A stretch of 64,000 nucleotides of DNA from Nothophaeocryptopus gaeumannii (GCA_031771865.1 JASISA010000041.1:806001-870000), one strand, 5' to 3'. Counted from the stretch's first letter, positions 52,176-64,000 are shown. A program made the numbers and translations. The notes: generated from the letters alone by a model not told the origin.

Positions 52176-53407
52176 TCACCTCTTGCGACCAAAGGCGTTG
52201 GCCTCCGCTGGTTTGTTGTCCAAGATCTTCTCAATCTCCTCCATGACCTCTGGAGTCAACTTCGGCAGGAGCTTGAGTGCCTTGACATTGTCCTCGATTT
52301 GAGAAGTCTTTGTAGCGCCCAAGATGACTGTCGAAACGTTCGGGTTCTTGATGCACCAGGCGAGTGCCAGTCCAGCAACGTTACCACCAAGCTTCTCCGC
52401 AATCTCCGTAAGCTTGCGGACCTTGGCGATCTTTGCCTTGCCTTCGTCGCTCTGCAGCGACTTGATGGTGCCCTCGAAGAAGGCCTTGTTGGTAGCGAAG
52501 CGGGAATCCTCTGGAATGCCATCATTGTACTTGCCAGTCAGGAGACCAGATGCAAGTGGCGACCAGATGGTAGTACCATACTGGAACTGCTCGAATATGG
52601 GCGCGTACTCGACCTCGAATCGCTGTCGGTGGAAGGCGTTGTACTGAGGCTGCTCGGCGATTGGAGCAATCAGGTTATAGCGCTCGGCGATCTGCGTAGC
52701 CTCCATGATCTGTGTTGCGGACCACTCGGAAGTACCCCAGTAGTAAGCCAGGTTGAGGTTGCGGATGACCTGAGTGAAGCCCTCAACGATCTCCTTCATC
52801 GGCGTGCCAACGTCCGGTCTATGAGCGAGGACAATGTCGACGTATGGTTGCTGCAGTCTCGCGAGCGAGCTCTTGAGGCCCTCGACCACGTGCTTCTTTG
52901 ACAGACCACGAGTGTTTGGTTCCTTACGTCCAGTACCTTTTGAGCTTGTCAGTCACCTGCTGTCTTCCTCTTCAAAGCCCGCGTTGATGATCATACCGAA
53001 GAACACCTTGGTGCTGAGCACGTATTCGTCTCTTGGCCAAGCGAGCTCCTTGAGCGCTTGACCCATCTCAACCTCACACTGGCCATTGGAGTAGATCTCA
53101 GCCGTGTCGAAGAAGTTGATGCCGTTGTTCTGGGATCTTGCGATCAATGTACGGTCTTTGTGCTATGCTCTTGCTTGCCATGCCCACTCACCCATGCAGT
53201 CTCCATGCAGTCCTTGACAATGTTGCCCTTTTGGGTTCCTCCGTAGGTAAGCCAACCTCCAAGAGACAGGACCGACACCTTCAGACCGCTAGGTCCAAGA
53301 TGACGGAACTCCTGTTCAAGCAGTCAGCATCCCTCTAATGCCAGGTCATTTGGCTCATCCTGCCGTACCATGTCCTTGGGGTCAAACTTGCTCTCGACGG
53401 CAGACAT
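52176..53407 (-). CDS. Aldo-keto reductase, AKR6 (K+ channel beta-subunit-like)
   Basis: NADPH-dependent aldehyde/ketone reductase of the Kv-beta-like group. Four exons: 53407-53369, 53311-53192, 53129-52997 and 52936-52176, totalling 1053 nt and 350 residues, with exact phases at each junction (introns GTACGG...GAACAG, GTGAGT...TCCCAG, GTATGA...CAAAAG). The catalytic tetrad is visible: Asp and Tyr in NFFDTAEIYSNG, Lys in LSTKVFFG, His in IVLAHRPD. LSLGGWLTYGGTQ at the N terminus, YYWGTSEWSATQI, IWSPLASGLLTGKY, and the VILGATKTSQIEDNV cofactor-binding segment match the group. The 57-bp gap to the upstream decayed gene on the same strand is short, so their transcripts may overlap. Confidence 0.94.
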
Positions 53408-54303
53408 TCTGATGATGATGCAGGGTTGTTCCGGTGGTGGAGTGTGGCACTCTGGGTTGCAAGGTGAAGAGATGAAGGCGAGACAAGTTCAAGATAGGAA
53501 GGTCAATGGGGAGTTGGGCGACGGGGCGTGCGTTACAAATCTAAGCATTTATCGCCTAACACCGACTCGACCGCCATCTAAGAGGCAGGCACCCTGGACA
53601 AACGTCATCTTTAGTGGTCGAGTAGCGGGGCAGGGCACGAACGCGCGGGACGTGTCGACGTCTCTATAGGGCAGGTGCGTGAGAGTGTGCGACTCATGTT
53701 GAACGGGCGTTCGGATATCAAAAGAAATCACCCGGCTCATTGTCATGGCGAAGATGATTTTGGTGACGGTGGATGAGATCGCGGCCTTACCTGTTCCTTC
53801 GCACCTGCTGTACAGATCTCGAAGAGGCGTCGAGCCTTCCGCGCGACAGCTTGAGCACAGGGCAAGCGCGCCATGCCATCATTCGATCCTAGCAACTCAA
53901 TTGTACAGGGGTAAAAAACTTTGTCTGCTTGGCTGCGAAAAATGGCACGTTTCTTCGACTTCACCACAACAGTCCGTGAGAGTTGCAATGGCAATGGCAA
54001 CAGTGTGTCGGTCTGGGAGATCTCCAAACGAGTAGGTGGAAGAGTCCTGTTACAGTTATTCCTTCAATGACCATTCGAAATTCAATGCCACAAAGTACAA
54101 ACCTCAGCCACACTTCACCAGCTGCATCCGCTGGAGGCAGTGCAACATGTAGATTTCTTTGACAACTCTCCACCGGCACCAGCTGCAACATCTCCCCAGG
54201 AGTAACACGAAGTCACATATCCGACGTCCGGATGAAGAACAGAATGGCGCGTCATTAACAGGATACTGGACGCCATACTTGGTGTTCATACAGTCTTGCC
54301 ACC
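53408..54303. other. Divergent promoter region of AKR and HET genes
   Basis: No gene supported. The HET start sits in an optimal context (GCCACCATGG). Frames here are short and unremarkable. Confidence 0.5.
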
Positions 54304-56281
54304 ATGGTCAGCGTGTCACCTCGTCTGATTGATGATCTGGATACCGACGAAGAGACGGATCCGCGCTTCGTCTGGGGTTTCCGCTCACTGACCCTGGAAT
54401 CGAGCGAGTTCTCGCATCTGGAAGACGACTACCATAATGACGAACAGCCCTTTGCTGGCACTCCCGATCCTGGAGCGAACCGGAAAAGAAGACAAAAAAG
54501 ACAGAACACAATCGATAATGTGCCCTTGTTCGAGTATGAGACTATCGCAGATGGCGATGCGTTCAGACTGGCCGTCATCCAGCCCGGCACCGGTGATACG
54601 CCTATACGATGCGACTTGATATGGGAGAATTCCAAGAAGCCCAAAAGGGCGTACACCTGCTTGAGCTATTGTTGGGAATCGATCAACCGTGAGCAGACAA
54701 TATTCGTCGATGGCTACCGCTTTCCTGTCACGAAGAATCTGTTCTCAGCCCTGCAGCATCTACGAAAGCCCACGACGACGCTCCTGATATGGGTTCGTAT
54801 GCGAACTGCACCTGCGACCACCCTTGACTGACATCGTCAACCCAGATCGATCAACTATGCATAAACCAAAGCTTTGACCCAGAGAGAGGCCACCAGGTAT
54901 CTATCATGAAATTAATCTTCAAGCAAGCACATAAGGTCTATGTCTGGCTTGGCGAAGCAGACCACCGCACGGAACAGCTCTGCGAATATGCTAAGAAGAT
55001 GCGTCGTGGCGACGACAGCCCCAGGAGCTCCTTGAGTCGCCTGCTCAGCCAGAGAGAGCTGAATCACGAGATCAAAAGTCTCCTTGAGAGGCCGTGGTTT
55101 CAGAGGGTGTGGGTAAGCACTATCTACTCAACCTCGAAGTCGAGCAGTTTTGAGCTGATTCGATCCATCTGACAGGTCATACCGGAAGTTGTACTCTCAA
55201 AGCACACGACTGTCGTCATTGGAAGGTTCCACATCTCGTGGTACGCGACCCATCAAATCGAGAGGCCGCAAGTACTGACATTCTCCACAGGGACAATCTT
55301 GTCCGCTTGATCCGAGACGCACAGCCTTTACCAGTGACCGGATTCGACAAGCAGGTGGCTCTACTCGGCAATCCGCGACAGCGAGTAGCAATCATTACGC
55401 AGATGATATCTAGCCAAAAGGATGATCTTGCTCACACTGACATTACACAGCTTCTCATCTTGGGCAAAAGCAGCAAAGCAACCGATGTCCGAGACATGGT
55501 CTATGCATTCTATGGTTGGACTTATTTGAGGACATATCCTGACTACCGAGTGTCTCCGGATTGGCTCTTTGTGGAAGTGGTGCATATGTATATGAACAGC
55601 ATTCAATGGGTGGCCTCATATTCATCCCTGCATGGACTCACGGAAGAGCAGAGGACATTTCAGCTCATGAGCATTCTCTACAGCGCTGGCTCCCTCCATC
55701 AGCATTACAAATTACCGTCCTGGGTTCCGGACTTGACCTTTAGCTGGCATCTTGCTCCCGTGTGGTGCAAGCCTGTTCCCAACTTCGTCGCCAATGGTAA
55801 AGACGAGTGGAGCTTGGGCATCCGCGGTGGGTATCGGGCTGGTCTGGACAAAGTAGAGACGTTCGAGATTCTCGAAGGCAGTCGTAGTCAGCTGCGGCTA
55901 TCGGCATTGATCTTCGACACAATCTTGCTGGTCAATGAAGTTACGCCAGCTTCCACGCCCGGCGCGAGTCAAGAGCTATATAGAGCACCAGAAGACGAAT
56001 TGGACGCGTCCGATGCCGCAACTCTTCGATACGGACGGCAATTTTTTACGACCTCGAAGGGCCTCGTGGGCTTAGCTACGCCTGGCATTGACGCTGGAGA
56101 CGAGCTCGCAATCATCCTTGGAGGCGATGTTCCTGTGGTGCTGCGGCCAAAGCCTGATCCAAGGCGGAAGAGCAAAGTCTACCAGCTCCTTTGTGAATGC
56201 TATGTACAATCTCCTGCAGTGATGCACGGCGAGTTCCTTCTCACGAATTGGACTCTTGCGGAAGACGTCGTATTCATTTGA
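54304..56281 (+). CDS. Heterokaryon incompatibility (HET) domain protein
   Basis: HET proteins mediate non-self recognition and cell death between fungal strains. Four exons: 54304-54792, 54846-55112, 55176-55240 and 55291-56281, summing to 1812 nt and 603 residues, each junction in phase. HET-domain blocks in order: RAYTCLSYCWESINREQTIF, LFSALQHLR, LLIWIDQLCINQSF, QVSIMKLIFKQAHKVYVWLG, LLERPWFQRVWVIPEV, and later KATDVRDMVYAFYGW. The N-terminal 110 residues are acidic and precede the domain. The C-terminal half (about 330-603) has no partner motif such as NACHT, ankyrin or WD40, and ends with a GLATPGIDAGDELAIILGG, VPVVLR segment typical of this single-domain group. It looks fully intact although the surrounding region carries several broken genes. 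Confidence 0.93.
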
Positions 56282-57533
56282 AGGGCATGCGACCCAAGGA
56301 AGATATCCCGAGGGAGGTTGAAAGATCTCGTTGCCGATTCTCTCACGCCAGCGATACAATTCAACGAGATGAATTCGCCTCTATAAACCTAGAAGGCGAC
56401 CTACAGGCAAGAGACGACTAGTTTCTAGCCTCTCGCTAGTTGGCCTCTCATCTATGCCCTTAGAATCGCAATCCGCGGGTTAAAACCAGACTTGACTGGA
56501 GAGAAGTGACCGGCAATGACCTTTGTCAACCGCCCTTGCCCCATCTAATTACTCAAGCAACTTGAGCAGGATCGATCGGGTGTCTAAACGTCGCAACCGG
56601 ATCAGTGGGAGTACAAAGGTGGATGCGCCAGCCATCGCTTTGCGACTCGTCGAGCGTTGCCTCATCAATTGGGCAAACGGGATTCTTTCACTCCGACAAG
56701 TTCAATGGCTGCCCGCAGCATCGACGTCGACCTGGGCACAGGAACCACTGGGATGGAAGCCGGGTCGCAACGGAACACTCTCCCCGGCTCGAGCAAGGCC
56801 AGGCCCCTCCCAATAATCTCCAAGTACCTGCACTGTGATGTACAAGAAGTCGTCGCAGGAGCAGACTAAGACTCAGACCGGTGACCAGACACGCTTGACG
56901 GGATTGGACGACCGACAAGAAAGATTTCAGCTTGGAGCGGGCTTCCTGGACTGCGCTTGAAGGCACTGCGAGCAAAGTTCCTGGTTTGTGCTGGCAGTCG
57001 ATCGTGGTAGAGTGGTTGCAGAAACGCGACGGAAGGGTCCTGCCGTGCTCGCGTCAGGAAGGAGTGATTGGCTGTCGATGCCTGTCTCACGCGTCACGCT
57101 ACTGCAGCGGGGCCATTCCCAGCCTCTCTACCTCTATCGTTGCACTCCAGTGCCTCCGTCGAGCGAGGGGTCTGCAGCAGCTCCTGAGAGTGCCGTCACA
57201 GACAGCGACGTACACTAGATCCCATACCTTCGTACCTGCGTTGTCCAAGCAGACAAGGCTCCCACATCTCAGACAACCGTGAGTAATTCGGCAACGCGAT
57301 CAGGCGCGACACACCAGAGACACCGAGACACCGAGACACGCGTGCGCGACAGGCGCATCGACTCCCGTACGGCGGCAGCATCCTTGAAAGCGACGACGAT
57401 TCACCGACCAAGAGCACAACACAAGACAGGCGCAAACGCCCAATTCGACCCAGATCCTGTCTCACTTCTTGTTCACTTCATTAGGGACCCTGCCGCCGCG
57501 CTTCACTTGAAGCGCGCAACACCACCCCAGTGA
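56282..57533. other. Intergenic, no supported gene
   Basis: About 1.25 kb between genes on the same strand. It contains a short GAGACACC iteration (57315-57339). Only small frames without domain features. Confidence 0.5.
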
Positions 57534-59362
57534 ATGATACTCTCCCACGCAGATATGACATCTCGTCAACATTTCCTCGACTCCCATCCGAGCCTCAACG
57601 CGAGTATGGACGACTTCGAGGCGCGCGAGTTTTCGCCCACAATGCCCGACATGCCCTCCCAACATTCAGGCTTCCGCAGCAACGTCAATTCCGAGTACAG
57701 CGAAACGAGCTCACGGCGAAGCTACTCACCGCCAGCGTGGCGCAAAGCCGGTAGCGGCTGGTTCAAGCATGATCCGTCCTTATCGCCGAGTCGCAATGGG
57801 TATCGGAGTAAAGAGACGAGTCCACAGTACATAGGCGCAGACGAAGACGGCGATGATGGAGAATTGACCGCATATCGGACCGCTAGTCGCATTCCGTTGC
57901 CCGAGTCACCCATCAAGGGCCGGAGTCCCAGCAACAGTCCTGAGCCTGTGACGACTGGCGCTGCTGCTGAAGGCGACAAGGCCGGCGGCGGCACGGGTAC
58001 GGCGCGACAAGTGAGTGAGGAGACGCAACGAGCGGAGCCGGAGCCAGAGTCTCCTGGTGTGGAAACACCCACACAGAGCAACTGTAAGTCTTGATCGCCT
58101 CCATTGTTTGCGCTTTTGCGCACGGAACTCACGAATGTCTAACAGCGCGCACAGACATCCGATTCTCGACATCACTTGATGTTGTTCAAAGGACAGAACC
58201 CATCGAGGCTGCTGTGCGTGGCGTGCGGAAAGCCATACACCATGTCACGAAGTCGAAATACAACACGTTCTTCTATGCGCTCGCGACATTGTTCACATAC
58301 TGGATGTTCGCGAACCTCCTATCGACGCCCTTGAACGGACCTTCTCCTGATTTGATCAAAGTTGCAGGTCTGGCCAAGTCGTTCGAACCTGTCATCTACT
58401 ACTCAGAAAATGGCCATGCTCAGATTGAGCAATTACAGGAGACAGGTGTTGCGGTCTGGGACCTTGGCGAGAGTGTCAGAAGTACGAACATGACCTCTGC
58501 GCCATTGATCGTCAATCAGCTCGACGATCTATCTGACAGCCTGAAGACTTTGGCAGTGGAGTTGACCAAGTTCTTCGCTAGCGTCGATGCCGACGTTGAT
58601 TCAATACTGCTGGTCATGGAGTGGGCGCAAAGAGAGCTCAGCACGATATCAAGCGAACCTCCCAGCACTATGACGTCTGTCTGGTCCAATGCCCACACGT
58701 TGCTGACGAAGGTGGGCTTGATGAGCGAAGGCAGATTTGCACGGGAGCTGCTTGGCCAAACGTACCAGCAGCGAACCAAGTCTACACTGGAACGAACGTT
58801 TCATGAATTCCTCGGCGTGCTGGAGGAGAGCATCAACAACGAGCTATCGTACTCCATTCAGCTATTCCAACTGTTCGAGGCCATCGACAAGCAGTTCTTA
58901 AACCTTCAGCGAAGCGTCATCCGAGAGCAAGATACTCAGGATCGCCTGGAGAATGACTTCCTCGGCAGCCTCTGGACAAGAGTGATCGGAGTTAATGCCT
59001 CCAAGCTTCGCAAGTACGAGAAGAACAAAGATTTGCTCCGCTCAGTCCGTGACCGCACTGTCCACAACAAACACGTTCTGGTCGACCACAACCAGCGTCT
59101 TCTTCAGCTCAAGTCCAACCTTGAGATTCTGCGCCGCAAGCTCGTGAGTCCACTGATGCGGTCAAGCAACTCCAGCACACTTTCTGTCGACGATCAGATC
59201 AGAGGCCTGGAGACGACATATCAGCAATTGAAGGGCAGTCGAGAAGTGCAGAAGCGCAAGATGATGGAGATGGTCTGGGGTGCGGGCTCTAGGCGTGTTC
59301 ACCTACCTCCTGGAGCGGGTGGCGAAGCGAGAGAGATCGAAGGACGGTCGAGCTACTCATGA
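57534..59362 (+). CDS. Single-pass membrane coiled-coil protein, function unknown
   Basis: Two exons: 57534-58083 and 58146-59362, 588 residues, intron GTAAGT...CTAACAG of 62 nt. Alternative starts exist at 57555 (MTSRQHF) and 57606 (MDDFEA). Residues 1-190 are disordered and Ser/Pro/Glu-rich. After the short helix RGVRKAIHHVTKSKYNTFF comes one membrane span (YALATLFTYWMFANLL). The remaining about 350 residues are helical with heptads (VNQLDDLSDSLKTLAVELTK, ISSEPPSTMTSVWSNAHTLL, YEKNKDLLRSVRDRTVHNKH), including several NxT/NxS sites consistent with a lumenal location. The shape recalls uncharacterised ascomycete nuclear-envelope/ER proteins. I cannot name an orthologue. Confidence 0.8.
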
Positions 59363-61097
59363 CAACGAAGGTGACGATGGTGATGATTATGACGGGTGAT
59401 TGAAGCGTTCTTGAAGGAATACTGCCGAAAGGCTTTGCATTTGGTGTAGTTTGATTGAAAGGTTCTTGGCGCTTTGATCATGGCAAATTCGGATTGCACA
59501 GGACGGGTTGAACGATGACGGGTTACGGACGATGGCGATGAGGCTTGGAATATATCTGTCCGCCTGACTTTGGCTGTGTTGTCAGCCGGAGTTCAACATG
59601 TCGGATACCCACGTGAAGGAGCCGGATGTCAAAGGCAAGGGCATGATGCTTGGATTAAAGTACTAGTTACTCTTCTGGATGCGACAGATGCTTTGTCACA
59701 GTCACAATGTATACGTTTGGAACATGTTCTGGAGGGTTCTCTCTCCGATGCTGACGTGTAGGCCAGACATCATCACTTCGTCTATCAGTCCGTCTTTCGA
59801 AAGCCTTCAACACTCGTGCTTCTCGGATTCTATCCGAATCTGGGCCTCGCAGCGGATGTTTTGGGAGCGTACAGCCTCCAACAGTCATCTTCTGCTTTAC
59901 TTGGTATCACGAGGAGAGGAGAGTGAAGTGATCTTGTATGGTCAGGTTGTACCAGCCACTGCCAACGACATTCCGGCAGTGTGGCAGGGACCTTGTCGTG
60001 CCGGCGGCTTGAGGACCTGAGGCTTGAAGGAGAAAGCCACCGTCGTCAACGGCCGACTGTTGCGATGAGATTTGGAACAGATTCTCGGCAGTCATCTAGC
60101 CATCGCCAAGGTAGGCATGACCATCTGAAGCACGAGTCCTTGAATCAGATGGTTCTGTCTGAGGACGACACGTGCGGTAAAATGTCACAGTCACAGTAGT
60201 AGTCCATTGGGCATGCGGTCGCGAGACCTGGCGGGCAATCCGGCGCAAGTGATGCAGATCTACAGCTTGATCGTGGCAGTGCTCTTGGCCATATTGCTTG
60301 GCGCCAGCGAGGTGGCACGTCATTGGCCAATGCTCATCCTACGTAGGCCGATTCGCGTGCTGCTCCGCTGTTTCGACGGCTCTGTCTGGCCCCAAACCTC
60401 ATCATTCTACCTTTCTCGCTTCGAAGTGAGGAAAGTCCAGCTACCGTTTCTGCGGGACTAATCATCAACGACACCATTGCACCCATTGCGCCCGGTACAA
60501 GTGCGGGATATCGAAGGACAAGGTCGTCTTGGCTGTGATACCAAGACTGCGAGACTTTATTGGGGTTCTCAAGCTTGACAGTACTGGAGAAATAAGCATT
60601 GCAAGGAGAGGAGAGGCAGAGGCAGGAAGCCCCCAAAGCACACCATGAGTAGTGAGTGTCGCCATCACTTTGCCCTCCCCATCATCATTCACTTCTCCTC
60701 CCACCCATCCATCCTCTCTTGGCAGACCAGACTGCGGCCGGCCGAGCTGAGGTGTGGTGAACTACGCCTGATGAGAATCGCGGCGGCCGTTCCTCATCTC
60801 ACCAAAAGTCTTGTTCGTCCATCCCAAGAAACACCGCCCGCCTCACCTCGCGCCTTCGTCTCTACGTCACAAGCGTCTTGTCTTGGCTTCAACTGCCGAG
60901 CCCTTCGCATTGAAGAGAACGAGGCTGCGCTCCGGAAGCTGCAAGTCTGCCTTCCCGCCTGCCCATACACCCACGACACCTTATATGCGCCGCTCGGCAG
61001 TGCTCTTGTGCAACCACCATACCACCACCAACACACCTCGAGCACGTTGACCGGTAGCTTCGGAACAGCTAGCTGATGCAATAACACCCAACCTCAG
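59363..61097. other. 1.7-kb intergenic/5' leader region
   Basis: Holds the upstream region of the Ca2+/H+ exchanger. A good start (CACCATGAGTAG, ATG at 60645) is followed at once by a GTGAGT donor at 60652 and could be a 7-nt first coding exon joining at 61098 in phase. An alternative donor lies at 61054 (CCG/GTAGCT). No other gene seen. Confidence 0.45.
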
Positions 61098-62554
61098 GCA
61101 GCATCCGACGAGCCTTTACCAAGCACGGCCGCACCACCAGCGGCTTCAGCTTCCAGAACAATTCCAACGCACCTGCCGATACCATGGCACCCGGCGAGAA
61201 TGGCCGGCCTGCCGAACAGAACGACTCCGACGAGCAAACGCCGCTGATCCCTACCTCGAGCCTCGTCGGGAAAACCTCGCGCATCACACATAACTCGAAT
61301 GGAACGCCATACTCGGAAGACGAGCGCTGGTGGGTGCGCATGCCATCCAACTTCCTGAAGTTGACCTGGTTGACGTTGACGAGCAACTATGTGAATGTGT
61401 TGCTCGTGTGCGTACCAGCCGGCATCATACTGGGAGCGATGGATGCGAACCCAACTGCCGTCTTCGTTGTCAACTTCTTCGCCATTGTACCTCTCGCAGG
61501 TCTGCTGAGCTTTGCGACAGAGGAATTGTCAGTCAAGTTGGGTCAGACCATTGGTGGCCTGATGAATGCGACATTCGGAAATGCTGTAGAATTGATTGTG
61601 AGTATACCACTTACCTGGGAGCGCGAATGCAACAGCTAATGCGCGCAGGTGTCAATCGTTGCCTTGACTAAAGGAGAGATTCGAATCGTCCAAGCTAGCA
61701 TGCTCGGCTCGATCTTATCGAACATTCTTCTTGTCCTCGGCTGCTGTTTCATCTCCTCTGGTATTCGTCGTAACGAGAGCAGATTCAACGAGACCGTCGC
61801 ATCGACTATGTCTTCATTGATGGCAGTCGCGGCAACATCGCTCATCATCCCTGCCACAATGTACGCTGCGCTTTCACGAAGCGACGCCGACTCGGACAAG
61901 AACATCTTGGTTTTGTCTCGCGGCACTGCCATCATCATGCTTATCCTCTACTGTCTGTACCTGATCTTCCAGCTGAAGACCCACGCGAAGCTCTTTGATG
62001 CGGAACAAGGCGAAGAGGGTGAGGACGGCGAGCCCAAGGAGCCAGAGGTTCTTGGCCCGGTCCCAGCTTCTGTCGCCTTGGTCCTGATCACCGTTTTGGT
62101 CGCAGTCTGCGCCGAGTACCTCGTTGACAGCATCGATTCGATTGTCGCCTCTTCTGGAATCAGCAAGACCTTCATTGGTTTGATTTTGTTGCCCATCGTT
62201 GGAAATGCGGCGGAGCACGTCACTGCGGTGGTCGTCGCCTACAAGGACAAGATGGACCTCGCAATTGGAGTCGCTATCGGCAGCTCCATGCAAATCGCGC
62301 TTTTCGTTACTCCATTCCTGGTTATCCTGGGCTGGATCATTGGTCGAGAAATGACCCTCCACTTCCAAGGCTTCGAGACCGTCGTCTTTTTCCTAAGTGT
62401 ATTAGTTGTCAACTACCTCATCCAGGATGGCAAGAGTAACTACCTGGAGGGTTGCATGTGCTTGGGCACATACATCATCATCGCCATTGCTTTCTGGGTG
62501 TATCCTGAAGATGCAGGAGATATCGGCTCGATGGTGTCTGGTTTCTTCCACTGA
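61098..62554 (+). CDS. vcx1: Vacuolar Ca2+/H+ exchanger (Vcx1-like)
   Basis: Cation/proton antiporter that moves cytosolic Ca2+ into the vacuole using the proton gradient. Exons 61098-61597 and 61649-62554, intron GTGAGT...GCGCAG of 51 nt. About eleven membrane spans can be read. The two alpha-repeats carry the signature acidic residues: GNAVELIVSIVALTKGEI and GNAAEHVTAVVVAYKDKMDL, each followed by GSS/GSILSN helices. An acidic loop (AEQGEEGEDGEPKEPE) separates the halves. An ATG at 61184 (MAPGENGRPAEQND) would give 439 residues. However, the 28 codons before it (SIRRAFTKHGRTTSGFSFQN) look coding and start directly after an acceptor (CCTCAG), so a tiny upstream first exon (perhaps ATG 60645) is likely. 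Family certain; exact N terminus open. Confidence 0.92.
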
Positions 62555-63581
62555 GTATCATAATGTATAGTTATGGCACTGGACAAGTGCCTGGGTTTCA
62601 TATTCAGAAGGGAAGCGCAAGGCGTCGAGGGAGGGCATACTCGATTTCACCTGGCAAGGGAGGCTGAGTCGGCTCTTATGTACATTAAATGAGGGCACGC
62701 GCGGGTAAAAGCGTCGGAGGAAACGAAAATCTGAGGTCAAAAGAGGCCGCTCCTGACATCCCAGCGAATGGTTATGTAACGCGTTCCTGGTTCACGAACT
62801 TGCGCCACGCGAAGGGGCATTAACGGCAGAGATGAAGTCAGTCAAGGTGAGTCATCTGTTCATATGCCCAAATGAATGCCGGTGATGATTGCGCGTCGGG
62901 TGCTACTTACTACGCTCAAACAAGACATACTTCGCGCTTTAGGATGAAGTGTATCAACGTCAAGCTCTATACAACCCAAGGATTGATTCTGGGGCCGCCC
63001 AAGATGCCGGGGGTTGTTTCGCTCATTGCCCGTATAGAAGCCAATCGGAGCTTACAGTCTTCTGCGTCCCGGTCCGAGAGCTGTCCCGGAGCCAACCTAG
63101 AGAATCCGGGCATTCCAAGCAATCGGCTTAGTGTACACTGGTTGCAGGGCTGAGTTCGCAGTCTGGCGTTTCGACATGGTGTTTGTGCCACTGTACGGAG
63201 TTCAATGGGCTTGACAGCCAGTAGGCGCCACTGCGGTCTGCGCCTCTGGATGAACTCTTCTCGAACGCCGACACAGGCGGTGGGGGGTGCGTATTTGATC
63301 TTCAGGACATGCCCACACCTTGTGCAAGCCACATTTTGGTCCCCCTCCACGCTCCATGCTGCGTGCCACGGATTCGCTAAACGAGGTCCTTCTACGTTGC
63401 TTCGTGCTGGAGCACTAGTCAACATCCAACATCAGAATCCTTCCTGAGCGGGTGACATCTCGTGCGATCTTGGCTTCGCGCCAGCTCGTTCGGTCGCCTG
63501 TTAGACGACATCCTCGGTCTCGGACTTCTCTCACATGCATCGACCAGTACACATATAGCGACAGGTACTCGCCCGTACGCA
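62555..63581. other. Intergenic, promoter of Zn2Cys6 gene
   Basis: About 1 kb with no supported gene. Confidence 0.5.
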
Positions 63582-64000
63582 ATGACGATCCCAGTGGTCC
63601 GCAAAAGGGCCAAGAGACCCAAGACCCGAACAGGGTGCCGCACATGTCGAGCTCGGCATATCAAGTGCGACGAGGAGAGGCCATTCTGTCGGAGATGTGT
63701 GGCTTCCAACCGCGAATGCGCTGGCTACGATGTGGTCAAACCATCTGGAAGCCAGGGCAGGTCTCTGCTTCTGCCCAAGGGGTCGTCTGTCTCCGAGGTT
63801 CAGGTCCCGACATTGTACCCAATGTCGAAGAAGCCCGCGATGGTTGCTATTGAGATGAGCTCGTGGGAGGCTCATGCTTACGACTTCTTTCGACTCCAGA
63901 CCGTCAACCAGCTGCCAGGAAGTGCTTGGACATTGTCGTGGGAGAGGCTGGCATTACAGGCGGGACATCATGAACCGGCCATCACACATGCTGCCATTGC
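63582..64000 (+). CDS. Zn2Cys6 transcription factor, N-terminal part (cut by window end)
   Basis: An open frame from ATG 63582 to the window edge (139 codons). Residues 15-50 are a perfect fungal binuclear zinc cluster: C-x2-C-x6-C-x6-C-x2-C-x6-C, starting GCRTCRARHIKCD and followed by RPFCRRCVASNRECAGY, preceded by the basic RKRAKRPKTRTG patch. After a linker, SSWEAHAYDFFRLQTVNQLP and EPAITHAAIA begin the fungal-specific regulatory domain of the same class as the remnant at 42132. It acts in the nucleus as a DNA-binding regulator; the target is unknown. The 3' end is not in the window. Confidence 0.93.
   Translation, partial: MTIPVVRKRAKRPKTRTGCRTCRARHIKCDEERPFCRRCVASNRECAGYDVVKPSGSQGRSLLLPKGSSVSEVQVPTLYPMSKKPAMVAIEMSSWEAHAYDFFRLQTVNQLPGSAWTLSWERLALQAGHHEPAITHAAI

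Noticed and set aside
1..64000. Stop-codon reassignment (TAG/TAA read as Gln) to explain in-frame stops
   Set aside because: Intact genes here end at the same codons (the giant coiled-coil gene at TAG, RidA and thiolase at TAA), and the affected frames also carry frameshifts.

Overview
The window is nuclear DNA of a filamentous ascomycete. The evidence is short GT-AG introns (43 to 60 nt, often with a CTAAC/CTGAC-type branch site), genes on both strands without operons, and fungus-specific families: a HET protein, a Zn2Cys6 regulator, an AA11-like LPMO, an INO80F protein and a siderophore acyltransferase. The protein flavour suggests a Dothideomycete, perhaps a Mycosphaerellaceae relative; that is inference. 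I support about 20 genes and at least three decayed genes. Most exon joins were read from splice sites and reading frame, and in all but one of the multi-exon genes the joined exons add up to an exact open frame.

Left third (1-26530): a RidA/YjgF protein; a giant 3017-residue coiled-coil protein built on a 29-residue repeat; an INO80F-domain protein whose 5' end does not resolve cleanly; a secreted AA11-like copper monooxygenase; a Ptc6-like mitochondrial PP2C phosphatase; a small coiled-coil protein; a SidF/SidL-like hydroxyornithine acyltransferase; and a 1950-residue disordered protein ending in a conserved-looking tail. A G-quadruplex-type motif lies in the promoter region between the last two.

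Middle (26530-47480): gene-poor and eroded. It holds a pseudogene of an NTF2/SnoaL-like protein (two in-frame TAG codons and a frameshift), a secreted Thr-rich Cys protein, a DUF1989 protein with a large internal insertion, a GH53 endo-galactanase pseudogene with an exact 14-bp tandem duplication, a CorA-like membrane protein, CutC, peroxisomal 3-ketoacyl-CoA thiolase, and then about 7.4 kb holding only a remnant of a fungal transcription-factor C-terminal region and one doubtful small gene.

Right third (47480-64000): a glycerol-3-phosphate/DHAP acyltransferase; a decayed multi-exon gene with several nonsense codons; an AKR6-type aldo-keto reductase with four exons; a four-exon HET-domain protein; a membrane-anchored coiled-coil protein; a vacuolar Ca2+/H+ exchanger; and the start of a Zn2Cys6 transcription factor cut by the window edge.

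No single pathway links the genes. The most unusual signals are the 11-7-11 histidine-spaced coiled coil, the cluster of single-copy genes disabled by apparent C-to-T nonsense changes (CAG/CAA to TAG/TAA), and the in-frame stop between the best start codon and the INO80F domain. I found no mobile element, rRNA, tRNA or CRISPR array.
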